Source: Hyaloperonospora brassicae
Lineage: Eukaryota > Oomycota > Peronosporomycetes > Peronosporales > Peronosporaceae
Length of the DNA: 64,000 nucleotides
Assembly (NCBI GenBank): GCA_947650285.1
Contig: CANTFL010000370.1
Span: 1 to 64,000, forward strand
Reading direction: 5' to 3'
Every line of letters starts with the position of its first letter. Positions within the stretch are counted from its first letter, which is position 1. This document shows, one piece after another, positions 1-10,637 of the stretch. Position numbers and translations under genes: made by a program. The notes beneath the pieces are model-generated. The model searched no databases. It saw only the letters and a list, made by a program, of their open reading frames with translations, and was not told the DNA's origin.

Positions 1-44
1 TGCAGTCCGATAGTGCATGTGTCGAATGACGGGTCGACGATCAC

Positions 45-680
45 CACATTACTTCGTTGAATAGACGAGGTGCACTCTACATACGATTCTACTAGTGCTT
101 TGCAAAAAGACGTCCTTCACGATATCGAACGCAGCTATCTATATAGTAGATACAAGCGATGACATGGATGTGCATTACCGCCATCTCGGCTATGCCAATG
201 AACCAAGCTCCGTAACTTGCCAAGTTGTGCTTGACGCATCGTCTACTTGATAGCGAAAATTTGGGGGTACGTACCGTCCGCCTGCGACATACCGCTGGAT
301 TATGGCATGTATTGCAATCGAGTGGTGACAGCCTAAAGACCTAAGATAAAGATCTGGGATCAGGAGGTGCGAGCTTACAAGTGCCAGCTTCAAGTCTACG
401 ATCATGTGGTGACAGCCTAAACACCAAAGATAAAGATCAGGATGTGCGAGCTTACAAGTGCCAGCTTCAAGTCTACGATCATGTGGTGACAGCCTGGAAA
501 GCCCATGTTGTAGCTTTTCCAATGATGGGATGGCGGCTTTGACAACGCATGGGGAACAAGCTTATGACGAGTATCGATGTGGCAGATGCAATTTGGACAA
601 GAGAACTCGAGAGAAGGTTGTACCTTGATGTGGAAGCTTCGTGGTAGAACAATAGTTTGTGCGCACGTGACATAGATACA
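45..680 (+). repeat. Dispersed repeat DR, copy 1 (decayed, function unknown)
   Basis: This stretch aligns by eye with 26245-27565 and 49505-50240. Shared landmarks in order are a CTCTACATACG-type motif near 72, a CCGCCTGCGAYATACCGCTG block near 278, GTGGTGACAG near 322, and a block near 573 (TCGATGTGGCAGATGC) matching TTGATGTGGAAAATGC in copy 2. Around the second landmark all three copies give a similar translated stretch (RPPA-I/T-Y/F-R), so the repeat may descend from a protein-coding family, but every copy has stops and shifts. No LTR or terminal inverted repeat was found. The ends are approximate and the family is not recognised. Confidence 0.5.
322..482 (+). repeat. Imperfect tandem duplication (84 and 77 bp) inside DR copy 1
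   Basis: Two units start with GTGGTGACAGCCTAA, at 322 and 406, and share the block GTGCGAGCTTACAAGTGCCA; a third partial unit starts at 483. The other two DR copies have a single unit here, so the duplication is specific to this copy. The antisense ORFs running through it are a by-product of the repeat. Confidence 0.8.
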
Positions 681-2070
681 TGCTTTGCATGGGGTGATCG
701 ACGGCATCTTCATTTGCACCTGTCGTATAGAGTGCCAATAGATGCGTCGGGTGATCGCTTGATTGATGGTTGACAAAGGCCGCCGACGTAAGTCTTTCAC
801 TACGGCAAGCCAACTTGAAATGCCGGACCATCATTGAGATACATCAGTTGAGTAGATGTTGGTGTCACATGTGATTTATCTTGACGAGCTTACACTGTTC
901 CATTCGCTGCCAAATCTGACAACATTCTTAACGAAGACGGCATTTTCGTCCGACCATCTCATGAAAAGAAGGCAACTTGTTCCCATGAGCAAGTAGTCAG
1001 CCCCGATTGCGGGTGCGAGGGCGAAGTAACTAGTAAACGTGCATTTAGTAGCCCATCGTCTTCCTCAGCAGCTGCTTTCGTGGAAGTGCGTGTGATGGTC
1101 GCACGACGCATATAATTATCTTACAAGCAGTCGATTACAAACGTCAAGCGACACTTCTGAGTCGAGAAGGTCTCAAACCTCCAACACCACGGCCTCCAAA
1201 ATAGCACCGGCTCGGTAACATTTGAAGCAGCGCCGCTATCAGCACCTCTATCAGCACCACAACATCATTTCGATATCAATATCAGAAACACGACCATCAG
1301 AAGCTCAGCAATCCTCGAATCTATTAGCACAGGTTAGAATGGGAGGCCCTGCGAGCACGCCATAATTTGCAGAGTCACTAACGTAGTAAGAGAGCCGCCT
1401 CAGCAAGCGTCGAACACGGAGCTCTAGCGCCGGAATAACCTCTCCATTGACGCTAGCGTACGGACGATCGTCAAGTATATGTAGCCGTGGGTAAGTCAAC
1501 TTCGGCTTGTTGACTATGTAGCATAGCTGCAGTAGCTCATGATCATATGAAGGTTAAACACGAAAAATTACTTCGTTCACCATAATCTTAGCGAGGACTT
1601 GAGATTTGGACATCATCTTCAATAACAAACTAAAACGCTTAGGCTCACAGAGTGAATTAGCTCACATAGCGACATGCTTAAAAAGGAATCCACAGCATCG
1701 AGTGCTCAATAGTACGCCTCAACTAGCGTACCTATCAATGATGGCTTCTAACGTAAGTTCACGTCTAATTAGTTCGTGCAACGAGGATATAAAGTATATA
1801 CTAACAATCACCATGATAAAAGTGCTCCAATAAAATAAAAAAACCAACGCGAAATTATAAAAATACAACAATCAACAAAAATCATCACATAGAAGAGCCA
1901 AGAGCGCCACAAGATCTGAAGTATGAAATACACCTTTGATGTATGCTATACTCCAAGTGTGACATGCCTGCGATCATTCATGTACATCCTTACTTTAGTG
2001 TTCCATAATCCGCCTGTTTCATTAGTAGCAAACAAATCTACGAAATTGTCAAGAGTCGTGATGCACAAAG
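681..2070. other. No recognisable gene
   Basis: Only short open frames on both strands with no recognisable domain. Weak similarity to DR copy 2 may continue to about 870. Composition becomes more AT-rich after about 1500. Confidence 0.5.
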
Positions 2071-2512
2071 CGTGACGGGGCACGAATAGCTACGCACTGA
2101 CAAGAGTGCGTATCAAGTTCTTACCAATTGCAGCGAGAAGTAGTTCCTATTCGATGGCGTGCACAGTACGCTTCAGAGGATGTCTAAGTACGAAACAAAT
2201 AAGTTTCGAAAGAGAAGAGAAAATTTGTATCAATATACATCAAAGTCCTAACATATGTATATCTTGTTAGTCCTGTCTTAACTATGTTATTGCCAAAGCG
2301 TGTTTAATGACATCTCTTTATCACCCACAACACGCGTCTAGCAGCGATTGATGAATTGATATAATGGCTATATTAACCAATGAGTAGACCCTTAAGTCAC
2401 TGCAACAGTTCACTGTTTTTCGTAATATTGGAGTTATAATATAAGGCTTAGTATTTTCCAGTATCATTTTGTCACAAATTATAATATATTGTAAAAGGCG
2501 CACTCCGTTACG
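2071..2512 (-). mobile_element. Solo LTR, family C, copy 1 (old)
   Basis: Read on the minus strand, it starts at a degraded TGTAACGG (2512) and ends at GTGCCCCGTCACG (2071). It contains the family core GGGTCTACTCATTGGTT and CAATCGCTGCTAGACGCG seen in the other C copies, followed by the AGTTAAGACAGGA block. Length 442 bp, close to the 435-443 bp of three siblings. Flanks (CAAAG left, ATTTC right) do not form a target-site duplication, and both ends are mutated, so the insertion is old or rearranged. The sub-terminal hairpin TACGCACT/AGTGCGTA lies at 2091-2112. Confidence 0.7.
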
Positions 2513-3360
2513 ATTTCGTACCCTGTGTTTGTAGTTTTTTAAAAGCATGTTGCCGATTTCATAATGTATTTAGAGGTATGCAACAATCGACCGTGTTAGA
2601 AATGGTAGGGGCGACCGTAAAAAATACCTGGCACGATGGCGGGTACGCTTGGAATTTTAGATGCAAAATAGCCCAACCTCAATTTGATCGCCTAAGTCAA
2701 TATATTCGTACTAATTACATTTACCTTCTGAACGCTTAAGCCGTTTCAAGATAGCCTTTATCCATCCGTAGCGGTTGTCGGCGTCGAAAAGTGTTTGAAG
2801 GTACGATAATCCTCAGTGCTTTGGCATTTAGACATGAGCATTGTTCTTGACAAACGTGTCAATAGTTTGATGAAGTTGGGCGCTCTATACTATCTTAAGA
2901 CCGATAAAAACAAGGTCAGCGGAATTAAAAAAACCTTACAAGTAAATGTAAATTTACCAAACATCTTCTAAAAAAGATATCAGTCCGTTTTTATTTCGCT
3001 TAATATTACAAGTCACGTGGGATCATATAGTTTGTAATTACATGAGACTACATCATCAAATACCCCCGTGTAACGAATTACACCGGATCTTCTCAATATT
3101 CCGAATTGCAATATGATGGGACGCACCATACCGGATCGCGATTTAACAAATCGCATTACACCAGGTCGCGTACATCCCTATCGCAGATCGTGTAATATGC
3201 CTCACATCATTTTTGTGGCGACTTCACGCAATATATCCAAACATATTTTATTCACAATCCCGGTATCTACAATATAGATAGAACCGTTGCCAGTCCGGGC
3301 GCTCTCCAATCGAATGTTCTGGGCTCTTTCCTCTCAAAACTTCGATCTCATTTTACATCT
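2513..3360. other. Intergenic, no gene seen
   Basis: AT-rich sequence. A short run of loosely repeated ATTACACCGGATC / CATACCGGATCGCG / ATTACACCAGGTCGCG motifs lies at about 3075-3175. Nothing else was recognised. Confidence 0.5.
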
Positions 3361-3365
3361 GTATT

Positions 3366-3883
3366 TGCAATGGGGTTACACGTCGACTGGTAGTCGACAA
3401 TAGGTGTGGTACACACAAGGGATGGGATCCTCTTTTAAAGTGATATTAGAACACAAGTATCAATTGTTGAATACTGGTGTCTATCTACAATTGAATACGA
3501 GATCTTTTATTGGTTTATTTAGGGCATAAGTGAGTAGGCTATTTACTACGATGTTCTTTTAGGCCAACAGAAGAAATACAATTCAGTTCCCATTCTGATC
3601 AACATAAGACACGTGACTTGCGAGGCGTCTTGATCGGAAGAGCTAGCAACGCCTGTAAAGGTAGCTGCTATTGAGCACTCTGTGCTGTGATTCTCTTGAC
3701 TTGTTTGGTCCCCCTGGAACAGGTACCGTAAGCTCTCTGAGCTTGTTGACTCTCTGAGTCGGGTTCGTAGAAACAAAGTTGCTCGTGGAGCTGTTGACTC
3801 TTTGAGTCGGGTTCGTAGAACCAAAGTTGATCATTGAGCATTAAGTCTTCCTCTGACTTAAAGAGCTGTGTAGCTCCGCCACA
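3366..3883 (+). repeat. A1 5' LTR
   Basis: 518 bp, matching 10638-11155 with about 96% identity by eye. It contains a tandem duplication of about 49 bp at 3739-3835 (units sharing GAGTCGGGTTCGTAGAA) that the A2 LTRs lack, which accounts for most of the length difference (518 against about 450 bp). GTCGAC occurs twice five bases apart near the start and can form a small hairpin. Confidence 0.92.
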
Positions 3884-3885
3884 CT

Positions 3886-3897
3886 TTGTAGCACTCG
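3886..3897 (+). other. Degraded primer-binding site of A1
   Basis: Two bases after the 5' LTR the sequence TTGTAGCACTCG corresponds to TGGTAGCACTTG at the same place in A2 (49031-49042, minus). The A2 version starts with TGG as expected for pairing with a tRNA CCA end; A1 has lost one G. The tRNA was not identified. Confidence 0.55.
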
Positions 3898-3942
3898 TAG
3901 TCAATCTACACCTGAGTCGGTGACGACTGATCCTCTGTGAGG

Positions 3943-4977
3943 ATGGAACAATCCACACCCCTCTCTGAGGCTCAAAAGGTCGCGCTTGAGAAGCTGACTG
4001 CGGCCGTAGGCCCTGAGTATGTGGAGTTTCTAGCTGCACAAGGTCTCGATGTGCTCAATGGACGAGTCGAGGCCTTAATGAAGTATGTAACGGACCTTTT
4101 AGGGCAGGTTTAAAACCAATTAGCGTCGGCTATGCCTACACGCTACGTAGCTATACCACCAGATGAGGCTAAGCCTCGTCCCCTTCGGGTGGACGTTAAA
4201 CGATACTTCGGGAAGGAGGGGGAAACCTGACCATCTGGATCCGTGAGGTTGAGATGTCCATGAGCTCTGGCCTTATCTCACTGGATTATCAGCGAATCTC
4301 GCTGGCCATCTTAAAGCTCGATGGAAGAGCTAGAGAGTGGGCTCTGATTTGCAACACGTCTGTCGACTTGGCGTTTCCCACATATATATTCCCTTACGCT
4401 ACACCTTTTGCGAGTTTTCTCGCCGCCTAACCAGGCCTATCGCGTGCGCTCACGCTTCTTGTCTACCCGTCAGGGTAAGAATGAGCTAACGGACTATGTC
4501 CAAGAGTTTAGAACTCTGATGGCTGATATGCAGTCTGAACCTCTCCCTGAGACAGTCTATGTGACTGTGTTCATGGAAGGCCATCGTCATGGCGTTGCCA
4601 GGACCGAGGTGTTTCGGGTCCATCCCTCTACTTTTGAGGAGGCTGATAGCATCGCTCAAAATGCAGAGCAAAGCTTCAAGTCGGCCAGACTTGGTTGGAA
4701 TGAATACAACCCAAGCTTTGCGAGGGCAATATCTGCGAGCAACTCGGCTTACTGTAAGATAGAACCGATGGATCTCAGTCATGCTGAAGATGAAGGTGAA
4801 GCGGAGCTTCATGTTGCAGAGCAACGACAGGAAGTAAAACGCTGTTACATGTGCGGAAGCACTAAACACTTGCGTCCCACTTGTCCTTTGCGTAAGCAAC
4901 GACCGACTCCTACGGATCGCAACCCCAGCTCCAACCACGATCCTGCTATGGCACGGGGAAACGTCGACACCCAGTAG
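3943..4977 (+). pseudogene. gag: A1 gag (capsid and zinc knuckle), broken
   Basis: The start codon at 3943 gives 56 residues (MEQSTPLSEAQKVALEK...) up to a TAA at 4111-4113, after which the frame continues with similar content (ASAMPTRYVAIPPDEAK). The distal part, 4408-4977, is open for 189 codons and contains a capsid-like segment (LTDYVQEFRTLM) and a CCHC knuckle CYMCGSTKHLRPTC (C-x2-C-x4-H-x4-C) that would bind nucleic acid. The N-terminus aligns with A2 gag at 48704-48991 (minus), supporting the start. At least one nonsense change and one frameshift between 4113 and 4408 make it non-functional. Confidence 0.85.
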
Positions 4978-5039
4978 GTGCGGGGCTCCGTACTGGAGTA
5001 GAAATAAGTTCTGTTGCTTTTCTACGAGGTAGAGTGAAA

Positions 5040-5642
5040 CAGGGATTAGCTCCACAGAGCTCTGTGCCAGCCAGCGCAGAGCGTGGATACAAGCCTGGCT
5101 TGTCAGTTGCCGAGGCGATAGTTAAAGGCTTTGAGAAGCATTGGTCGACCTTAATCAACTCCGGAGCATCATGCGATTATGCTTGACGTCGTTCCCTTGA
5201 GGGGCGTCATCAATACACTGAGGCGCTCAAAGCGCACGAGGGTGATTCCATTATTGTTTGTCTAGCGACGGGTAGTTGCGTTACTGTGCCCAAGGTTCCG
5301 TTGAACTTGGGCATGAAGTTTTTGGACTTTGACAGCACAGAACGCTGCCTTGTCCTCGATTTGGATTCGAAATATGATCTCATCCTGGATATGGCTTGGC
5401 TTGAACGCCATGAGACATGGATTGATTGGAGGTCGAAGACCTTAGGCGCCACGCGCAATATTTCTAGCGAAGCTTTGCAGAGTCATGAAGCCACCTTTGC
5501 CAGGCAACAAAAGCGCTATCGGCGCGAGCCATTGACGGAAGATGTCAATGTGCTGGACATTGGTATGTCAGAGTTATTTAACTCGAATGTAGATGACATA
5601 AATATTGAGCGGAGCTCTTCTAATGCGTTTGGAGAGAGTTAA
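5040..5642 (+). pseudogene. A1 aspartic protease (retropepsin-like), broken
   Basis: Downstream of gag, the segment near 5145-5175 reads TLINSGASCDYA, the retropepsin active-site loop with the catalytic Asp replaced by Asn (AAC in place of GAC), followed by a stop. The second half, 5286-5642, contains YDLILDMAWLERHETWIDW, the usual C-terminal protease signature in which ILG is ILD here. The loss of the catalytic residue and the stop mean that it is inactive. It would have processed the Gag-Pol polyprotein. Confidence 0.75.
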
Positions 5643-5764
5643 CTCCGTTGAGTGATACTCGTTGTGATACTGAGTCACTGCATGCTGCAGGTATGGTTGG
5701 CCTAGGGCCGAGACATCAATAATGTAATTCCTCTGATGTGAGTGGGGTGGCACGTAAAATCCTA

Positions 5765-6004
5765 CCGAGTGAGGGCGGCCGAGGTAGAACCTCACTGAAT
5801 GTCGGTAATGACATTGATGGCGAGAAGCCAGAGTGTTCAGAGCCACGCCCGAATGCTGTAAGTGAAGTGGTACGTTTAAATCCACCGAGTGAGGGCGGCC
5901 GAGGTAGAACCTCACTGAAAGTCGGTTATGACATTGATGGCGAGAAGCCAGAGTGTTCGGGCTAGGTCCGAATGCTGTACGTGAAGTAGTATGAGTAAAC
6001 TCAC
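5765..6004 (+). repeat. 120-bp in-frame tandem duplication in A1 pol
   Basis: Two 120-bp units begin with CCGAGTGAGGGCGGCCGAGG at 5765 and 5885 and differ at about a dozen positions. The period is 40 codons; the translated unit begins PSEGGRGRTSL and contains GDIDGEKPECS-like sequence. It lies in the linker between protease and RT. A2 has one unit at the equivalent place (about 34430-34560, minus). The second unit carries a TAG. Confidence 0.9.
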
Positions 6005-6012
6005 TGGTTGAA

Positions 6013-7421
6013 GTGTTTGAGTTACGTAACACTTCACCAGATGTCGTTCAAGACATAAGCTCTCGTATAGAGCGTGCTAAGATGAATAGCAACCACAGGG
6101 ACCCGACTGTCCCGGCCTCTAGGAGGCGTAAGGTTTCTTTGAGGAAACAATCTAAGTGTAGGGTGGCAGCTGTTAAGCGTCCAACGTCTAAGATATCACG
6201 AAGTGATAATGGTTATAATACACTATATACACTTGCCAATGGGTTGACTGGCCAGATTGATGGCAACATTAGTCTTGAGACTCTTCCATCTTTGGATACT
6301 CACTTTGAACTAGACGAAATGTCTGACGGCGAATCTAGCCAAGCCTTACAGGCCGGAGAATTATCCGAGTTAGTGGTCATTCGACCGGATATTGAGTCGA
6401 ACTCATCCTCGTTATTGGACGAGTCTGTCCTTGAGGACACAAAGGCGGCATTGGATGCCCGTAGTGGATCTTCGATCCTTAAGGATCCTCCTAATCCGTT
6501 CTATCCTTTGGTAAAGGAAGTTCAGGACGTGGCGTGTCACGACCCACCGTCCATTTTGCCTCCTGATAGAGGTGTACGTCATGAAATTGACTTGGTTCCT
6601 GGAACTAAATACTGCGTAACACGGCAGTGGCCTTTACCGAAGGAACAGTGTGACGTCATTGACGACTTCTTTCGTGCAAAGCACGCGGCAGGATTAGTGC
6701 GTGAGAGCAAATATACTCATTCCACACTGACCTTCTGTGTCAAGAAGACCAATGGGAAGTGGCGCATTGTACATGCTTACAATAAGCTAAATGCGGCCAC
6801 CATCCCGGCTCAGACACCAATTCCGAGGAAGGATGGTCTTCAGAACAATATGTTGGGATGTACGATGTACAGTGCGCTCGACTTAGTCAATGGGTATTAC
6901 CAATTGCTTATGCGTGAGAACATTTTTCCGCTGACAGCGGTCAGCACTCCAAGCGGTATGCTCTGGGAGTGGCTTGTTATGCAGCAATGGTTATTAAATG
7001 CCCCGAATACATTCAATTATCTTGTGACAAAATTGTTACGACCTCACAGAGGTTATGCACAGACGTACTTTGATGACATCGTTGTCCATAGTCGTGCAAT
7101 GAACGGTCGGTCAGATATGGACAATCATATTGACCATTTACGAGCGGTGCTCGAGTGCATGCGTACGAATAAGTTGTACGCCAACGCGTTTAAGTGCATC
7201 TTTGGTGCAGAAGAGATTTTCTATTAGGGTGCTTTATTGGTAAGCAAGGTCTCGGAGCGGATCCCGCTACGGTAAAAGCCATATTTGATTGGTCGGTTCC
7301 AAAGAACCAAAAGGACTCACGTAAGTGGCTTGGCCTTGCCAATTACTTGCACAAGTACAGTGCGAATTACGCAGATATGGCTCGGCCATTATCCAATCTC
7401 CTTAAAAATGATATGGAATAG
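6013..7421 (+). pseudogene. A1 reverse transcriptase
   Basis: An open frame of 404 codons (6013-7227) followed, after a TAG at 7225-7227, by a further open stretch to 7421. The N-terminal 180 residues are a linker. RT motifs follow: KTNGKWRIVHAYNKLNAAT (palm entry), YSALDLVNGYYQL (motif A, catalytic Asp) and YFDDIVVHS at 7066-7092 (motif C, the YxDD pair). Catalytic residues are intact, but the domain is cut by two TAG codons (7225 and 7419) that are also present in A2. From about 6583 to 7530 the DNA is almost identical to A2 (32.9-33.87 kb, minus), although the elements are otherwise clearly diverged. Confidence 0.9.
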
Positions 7422-7860
7422 TGCTGGACTAGCACTGAGCTTGATGCTTTTCGAGCAGTAAAGATGAGTCTCCTCCATGCGCCAATTTTGGCTTTGCCTG
7501 ATCCTGATCTATCTTTCAGTGTCGTCTGTGCTGAATCTGACTTTGCCATAGGCAGTGCTCTGTTACAGAGATATTTTAATGGACGAGAACGCGTCATTGC
7601 GTTTGAGTTCGGCAGCTGAAGGCTGCAGAAAAGAACTATCCTGTTCATGACAAAGAGCTACTTTCAATGAAGTGTGCTCTCGTCAAGTTTAGAGTTCATC
7701 TTCTTGGCTCTAAGTCGTTTGTGATCTATATTGATCATTTTTCATTACGCAGTGCGACTTAGTCTCCTCACCTCTCTCAGAGAATGGCTCGTTGGCTTTC
7801 CTTCTTTACCGAGTACAACTTCGAGGTGAAGTAGAAGCCGGGCAAGCAGAATGCTTTGGC
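7422..7860 (+). pseudogene. A1 RNase H domain, broken
   Basis: After the RT the frame reads SLLHAPILALPDPDLSFSVV then C-AESDFAIGSALLQ, where the usual Asp-Ala-Ser-Asp region of Ty3 RNase H lies (A2 retains CDESDFAI). A one-base frameshift near 7610 and stops at 7758-7760 and near 7833 follow, with NYPVHDKELLSMKCAL and RMARWLSFFTEYN readable between them. The domain would remove the RNA strand during reverse transcription. The late stop (GAGGTGAAGTAGAAG) is shared with A2. Confidence 0.82.
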
Positions 7861-9260
7861 TGATGCGTTGTCACGCAGGCCTGACTTTGAGATTGCTCAT
7901 GTTACGACTATGTCGTCGTCGGTCACTGACCTAATCCGTACGGCATATGCCAAAGATGAACACTGTGTAGCTCTGCTACGTGCTCTAGGGAGCGAAGAGT
8001 TTAAAAAATCGGACATAGAATTTACGGCACGATTACGTGCGAGGCTACATCGATATTCCATCGATCAAGTCATGTTGTGCTATATCACGGATGTTGAGGA
8101 TACCCCTCGCATCGTTGTCCCTCATGATGAAGAGTTGAAGTATCGGATCCTCTATGAGGCACATGATACTGCGTTAAGTGTTCATCTCGGTCGTGGGAAG
8201 ACCAATGGCTCTGTGAGACAATGCGATTGGTACCCAGAATATACAAATGGTTTAGCACATATGTGCGTACGTGTGAAACTTGTCAACAGGTAAACCATCA
8301 CCTAACGCGGCCACGCCGCTGACTAGTTTGCCTATGCATAAAGGGTGTTAGGATTTCATCAGTATGGATTTATTGTTCGGTTTACCGAAGGATTCGTATG
8401 AAAATACGTGTATTGTGGTCGTTTTTGACCGTTTGAGCAAGATGTCTCATTTAGCAGCGGTGCCAGATACCTTTGATGGTGAAGGAACAGATACGCTGTT
8501 TATCGATCGCGTGTTTCGACAACACGGTTTGACGTTGACAATTGTTTCTGATAGAGATCCTCGATTCACTGGAAAGCTTTGGCAATCCATCTTCTAGGTG
8601 CTCGGCATACGTTTGGACATGTCCACAGCGGATCATCCGCAGACTGATGGTCAAACAGAGCGAGTCAACCGCGTTATCGGTGACACCTTGCGTAGTGTTT
8701 GCGCTGAAACGTCAAAGCGTTGGAGTTCGATGCTCCCTGTCGTTGAGTTTGCGTTGAATAACGCCGTGCATGCCTCCACCGGCTACACACCGTTTTATGT
8801 GAATGATCTCACACACCCTCGCGTTCCGTTAACGTTACCAATACGTGGTTCAGGGTTTGGTGGGGGGAGGAGTTGCCGATCGTCTTGCTGATATCAGCCC
8901 TTCTACTGTTAAAAACACGTAAGCGAGTTTCTCGCAACGCGATTGAATGTCTTACGACATGTGCGTGACGCACTGGCTGATAGCCAAAATAGACAAAAGG
9001 AACAAGCTGATGTTAAAGGCAGAGGTTGTATTGGACTTTATGAGTTCGGAGAACAAGTTCTACTTAATGCTTAAAAATTGCCCACAAATGTAGTGTCTGC
9101 TGTCTTCAAGACAAAGTTGCACCCGCGCTTCATTGGACCATTCACGGTCGTCGCCAAGAAGGGTTTTGCGTAAACGCTCAACCATCCGAGCAAACTGCGC
9201 ACACACCCCGTGTTCTACGTTGGTTTGCTTAAGCCGTATCAGAATCCGTCCCACATAAAC
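7856..9260 (+). pseudogene. A1 integrase, broken
   Basis: Open segment 7856-8293 (MADALSRRPDFEIAH...) is the RNase H/integrase linker and the N-terminal zinc-binding region; the Cys pair (VRTCETCQQV) is readable after a frameshift near 8250. The catalytic core runs 8364-8597 with the first Asp in SMDLLFGLP and the second in SDRDPRF, is interrupted by a TAG at 8595-8597, then continues 8598-8891 with the Glu in HPQTDGQTERVNRV. All three DDE residues survive. From 8890 to 9230 shifts and stops interrupt the C-terminal domain (RFIGPFTVVAKKGF readable). Confidence 0.85.
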
Positions 9261-9710
9261 TTGAAGGCGCTTGCGCCGGGTAGGTTGGCCTTGCCATCGG
9301 TTGCTGAATCCGTATCAGGAGGTCAAGCTGAGCCTCCATCCGGGATTGGCCCAACTCCAACGCCTGGACACGGGCCCGCATCGCGTCAAGCGCACTCTGG
9401 GGAGAACCCAATGTATCACGGACACCACTCATCTCGAGAAGAATCTTCTCATGCTCCTCCTTCGGTATACCGACCACCTCCGACGCTGCTCGATGAGCAA
9501 GGAAACTGCCAGTTCCATGTGGAGCGACTCCTTAAAATACGTCGTCGTCAGAGTCAATACCAGTATCTGGTGAAGTGGCAAGAGTACCCGGAGTCGGAGA
9601 ACTCGTGGGAGTTTAAGACACTCCTTCGTCAGGATTACCCATACGCCGTGGATGTTTTTGAACATCGTGGCAGGGTTCATCCCTCGACCGAGAGCGCTTC
9701 TCACCCATAG
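9210..9710 (+). pseudogene. A1 integrase tail and chromodomain
   Basis: An open frame of 166 codons begins FYVGLLKPYQNP, passes through a Pro/Ser-rich linker and ends with a chromodomain, FHVERLLKIRRRQ then YQYLVKWQEYPESENSWE (about residues 110-140). Chromodomains at the integrase C-terminus of gypsy elements bind histone marks and steer integration (family knowledge). The equivalent A2 sequence is readable at 30790-30960 (minus). The TAG at 9708-9710 is taken as the natural end of pol. Confidence 0.88.
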
Positions 9711-10574
9711 TGGTGGAGGCAGGTGGGTAGTTGGGTACCGCTTGACCAACACCCACATCAGTCGGCACAGTTAGAGCATAGCGTGTGCGAGTTCGCAACT
9801 GGCCTCTGGCTTTAAGCTTGGCATAATCATACCGAATCTTTCGTTCTAGACGAACATCCACCACATCGGCACTTGCTCTGAGAGCTAACACGCTGCTGAG
9901 GTGTCTTTTCTGATGCATCCAGCGAGCAAAAGCGTTGTCTTCTTCCTCATGAGATTCGCCTGCGAATAAGAGGATGGGTATACCCTTCATCGGTGGAACC
10001 GGTTCACCACATGCTTGCGTGTCAAGTCCCAACTTGTATTGACTTTGAGTCGTCAAGTGGGGTTGCAGGTACCTCTCACGAAGTTCCTGTCGACTCGCCA
10101 CCTCATCAGAAGATATGAGTTCAGTGCCAATGGACCACGTTGCCAAAGAACGACCTGTCGTTTGGCGTTCACGCTCTTTCACATTAATTGGTGTGAACGC
10201 ATAGCCACGACGACCCTCAAGGGTTGCAGCAAGCTTCATACGGCGCTGAGCGCTCCCCTCTCGCTGGATAGCCAGCTGATTTTGCTCATCGAGCGGATCA
10301 TTGATGATGGCATCACTACGATGGGTGTTTGATGCGGCGCCAATGGCGCGTTGGCTTCGCCACGCTCTACAAATGGGTTTGGTGCAGTATGAGGCGGTGC
10401 CTCTTTCACTAGTGAGTCGGACATTGTCCTCTCTTCACCATGGATATCGGTATCGCTACCATAATCCACCACCACATCGAAGCCGAGGTAAGAAAAGAGC
10501 GTCGAGAACTCATGAGGTAGCGATGCCATGGTGTTTTGTGTTTTGCCAACCGTGAGGTTGAAGCGCACATACAC
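9613..10574 (-). CDS. Antisense ORFs between pol and the 3' LTR of A1
   Basis: On the strand opposite to pol, 10236-10574 is open for 112 codons and 9613-10239 for 208 codons; they overlap by four bases (ATGA). Reading the second frame upstream of its first Met gives further protein-like sequence (INDPLDEQNQLAIQREG), suggesting one protein of about 300 residues with a frameshift near 10310. The second half, including IPILLFAGESHEEE and LERKIRYDYAKLKARGQL, is matched in A2 on the strand opposite to pol (30370-30813) with the same stop. A hand count over about 290 bases gave roughly 20 amino-acid-changing and 7 silent differences, so purifying selection is not shown. No family is recognised. 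Confidence 0.5.
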
Positions 10575-10628
10575 CGTCCTCTTCGAGGAAAGAATTCGAT
10601 TGACGTTTTGTGGAAACGTCAGTCTGGT

Positions 10629-10637
10629 GAAGGAGGG
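10629..10637 (+). other. A1 polypurine tract
   Basis: GAAGGAGGG ends directly at the 3' LTR start (10638). A2 has GAAGAGGG at the same place (29786-29793, minus). It would prime plus-strand synthesis. Confidence 0.75.

Noticed and set aside
4486..5055. 189-codon minus-strand frame over gag.
   Set aside because: Shadow of the plus-strand gag frame, which carries the CCHC knuckle and the retroelement context.
9229..9477. Antisense coiled-coil-like frame over the integrase tail (EEHEKILLEMSGVRDTL...).
   Set aside because: The matching A2 region has three stops in the antisense frame while the sense linker stays open in both elements, so the similarity is explained by the sense protein.
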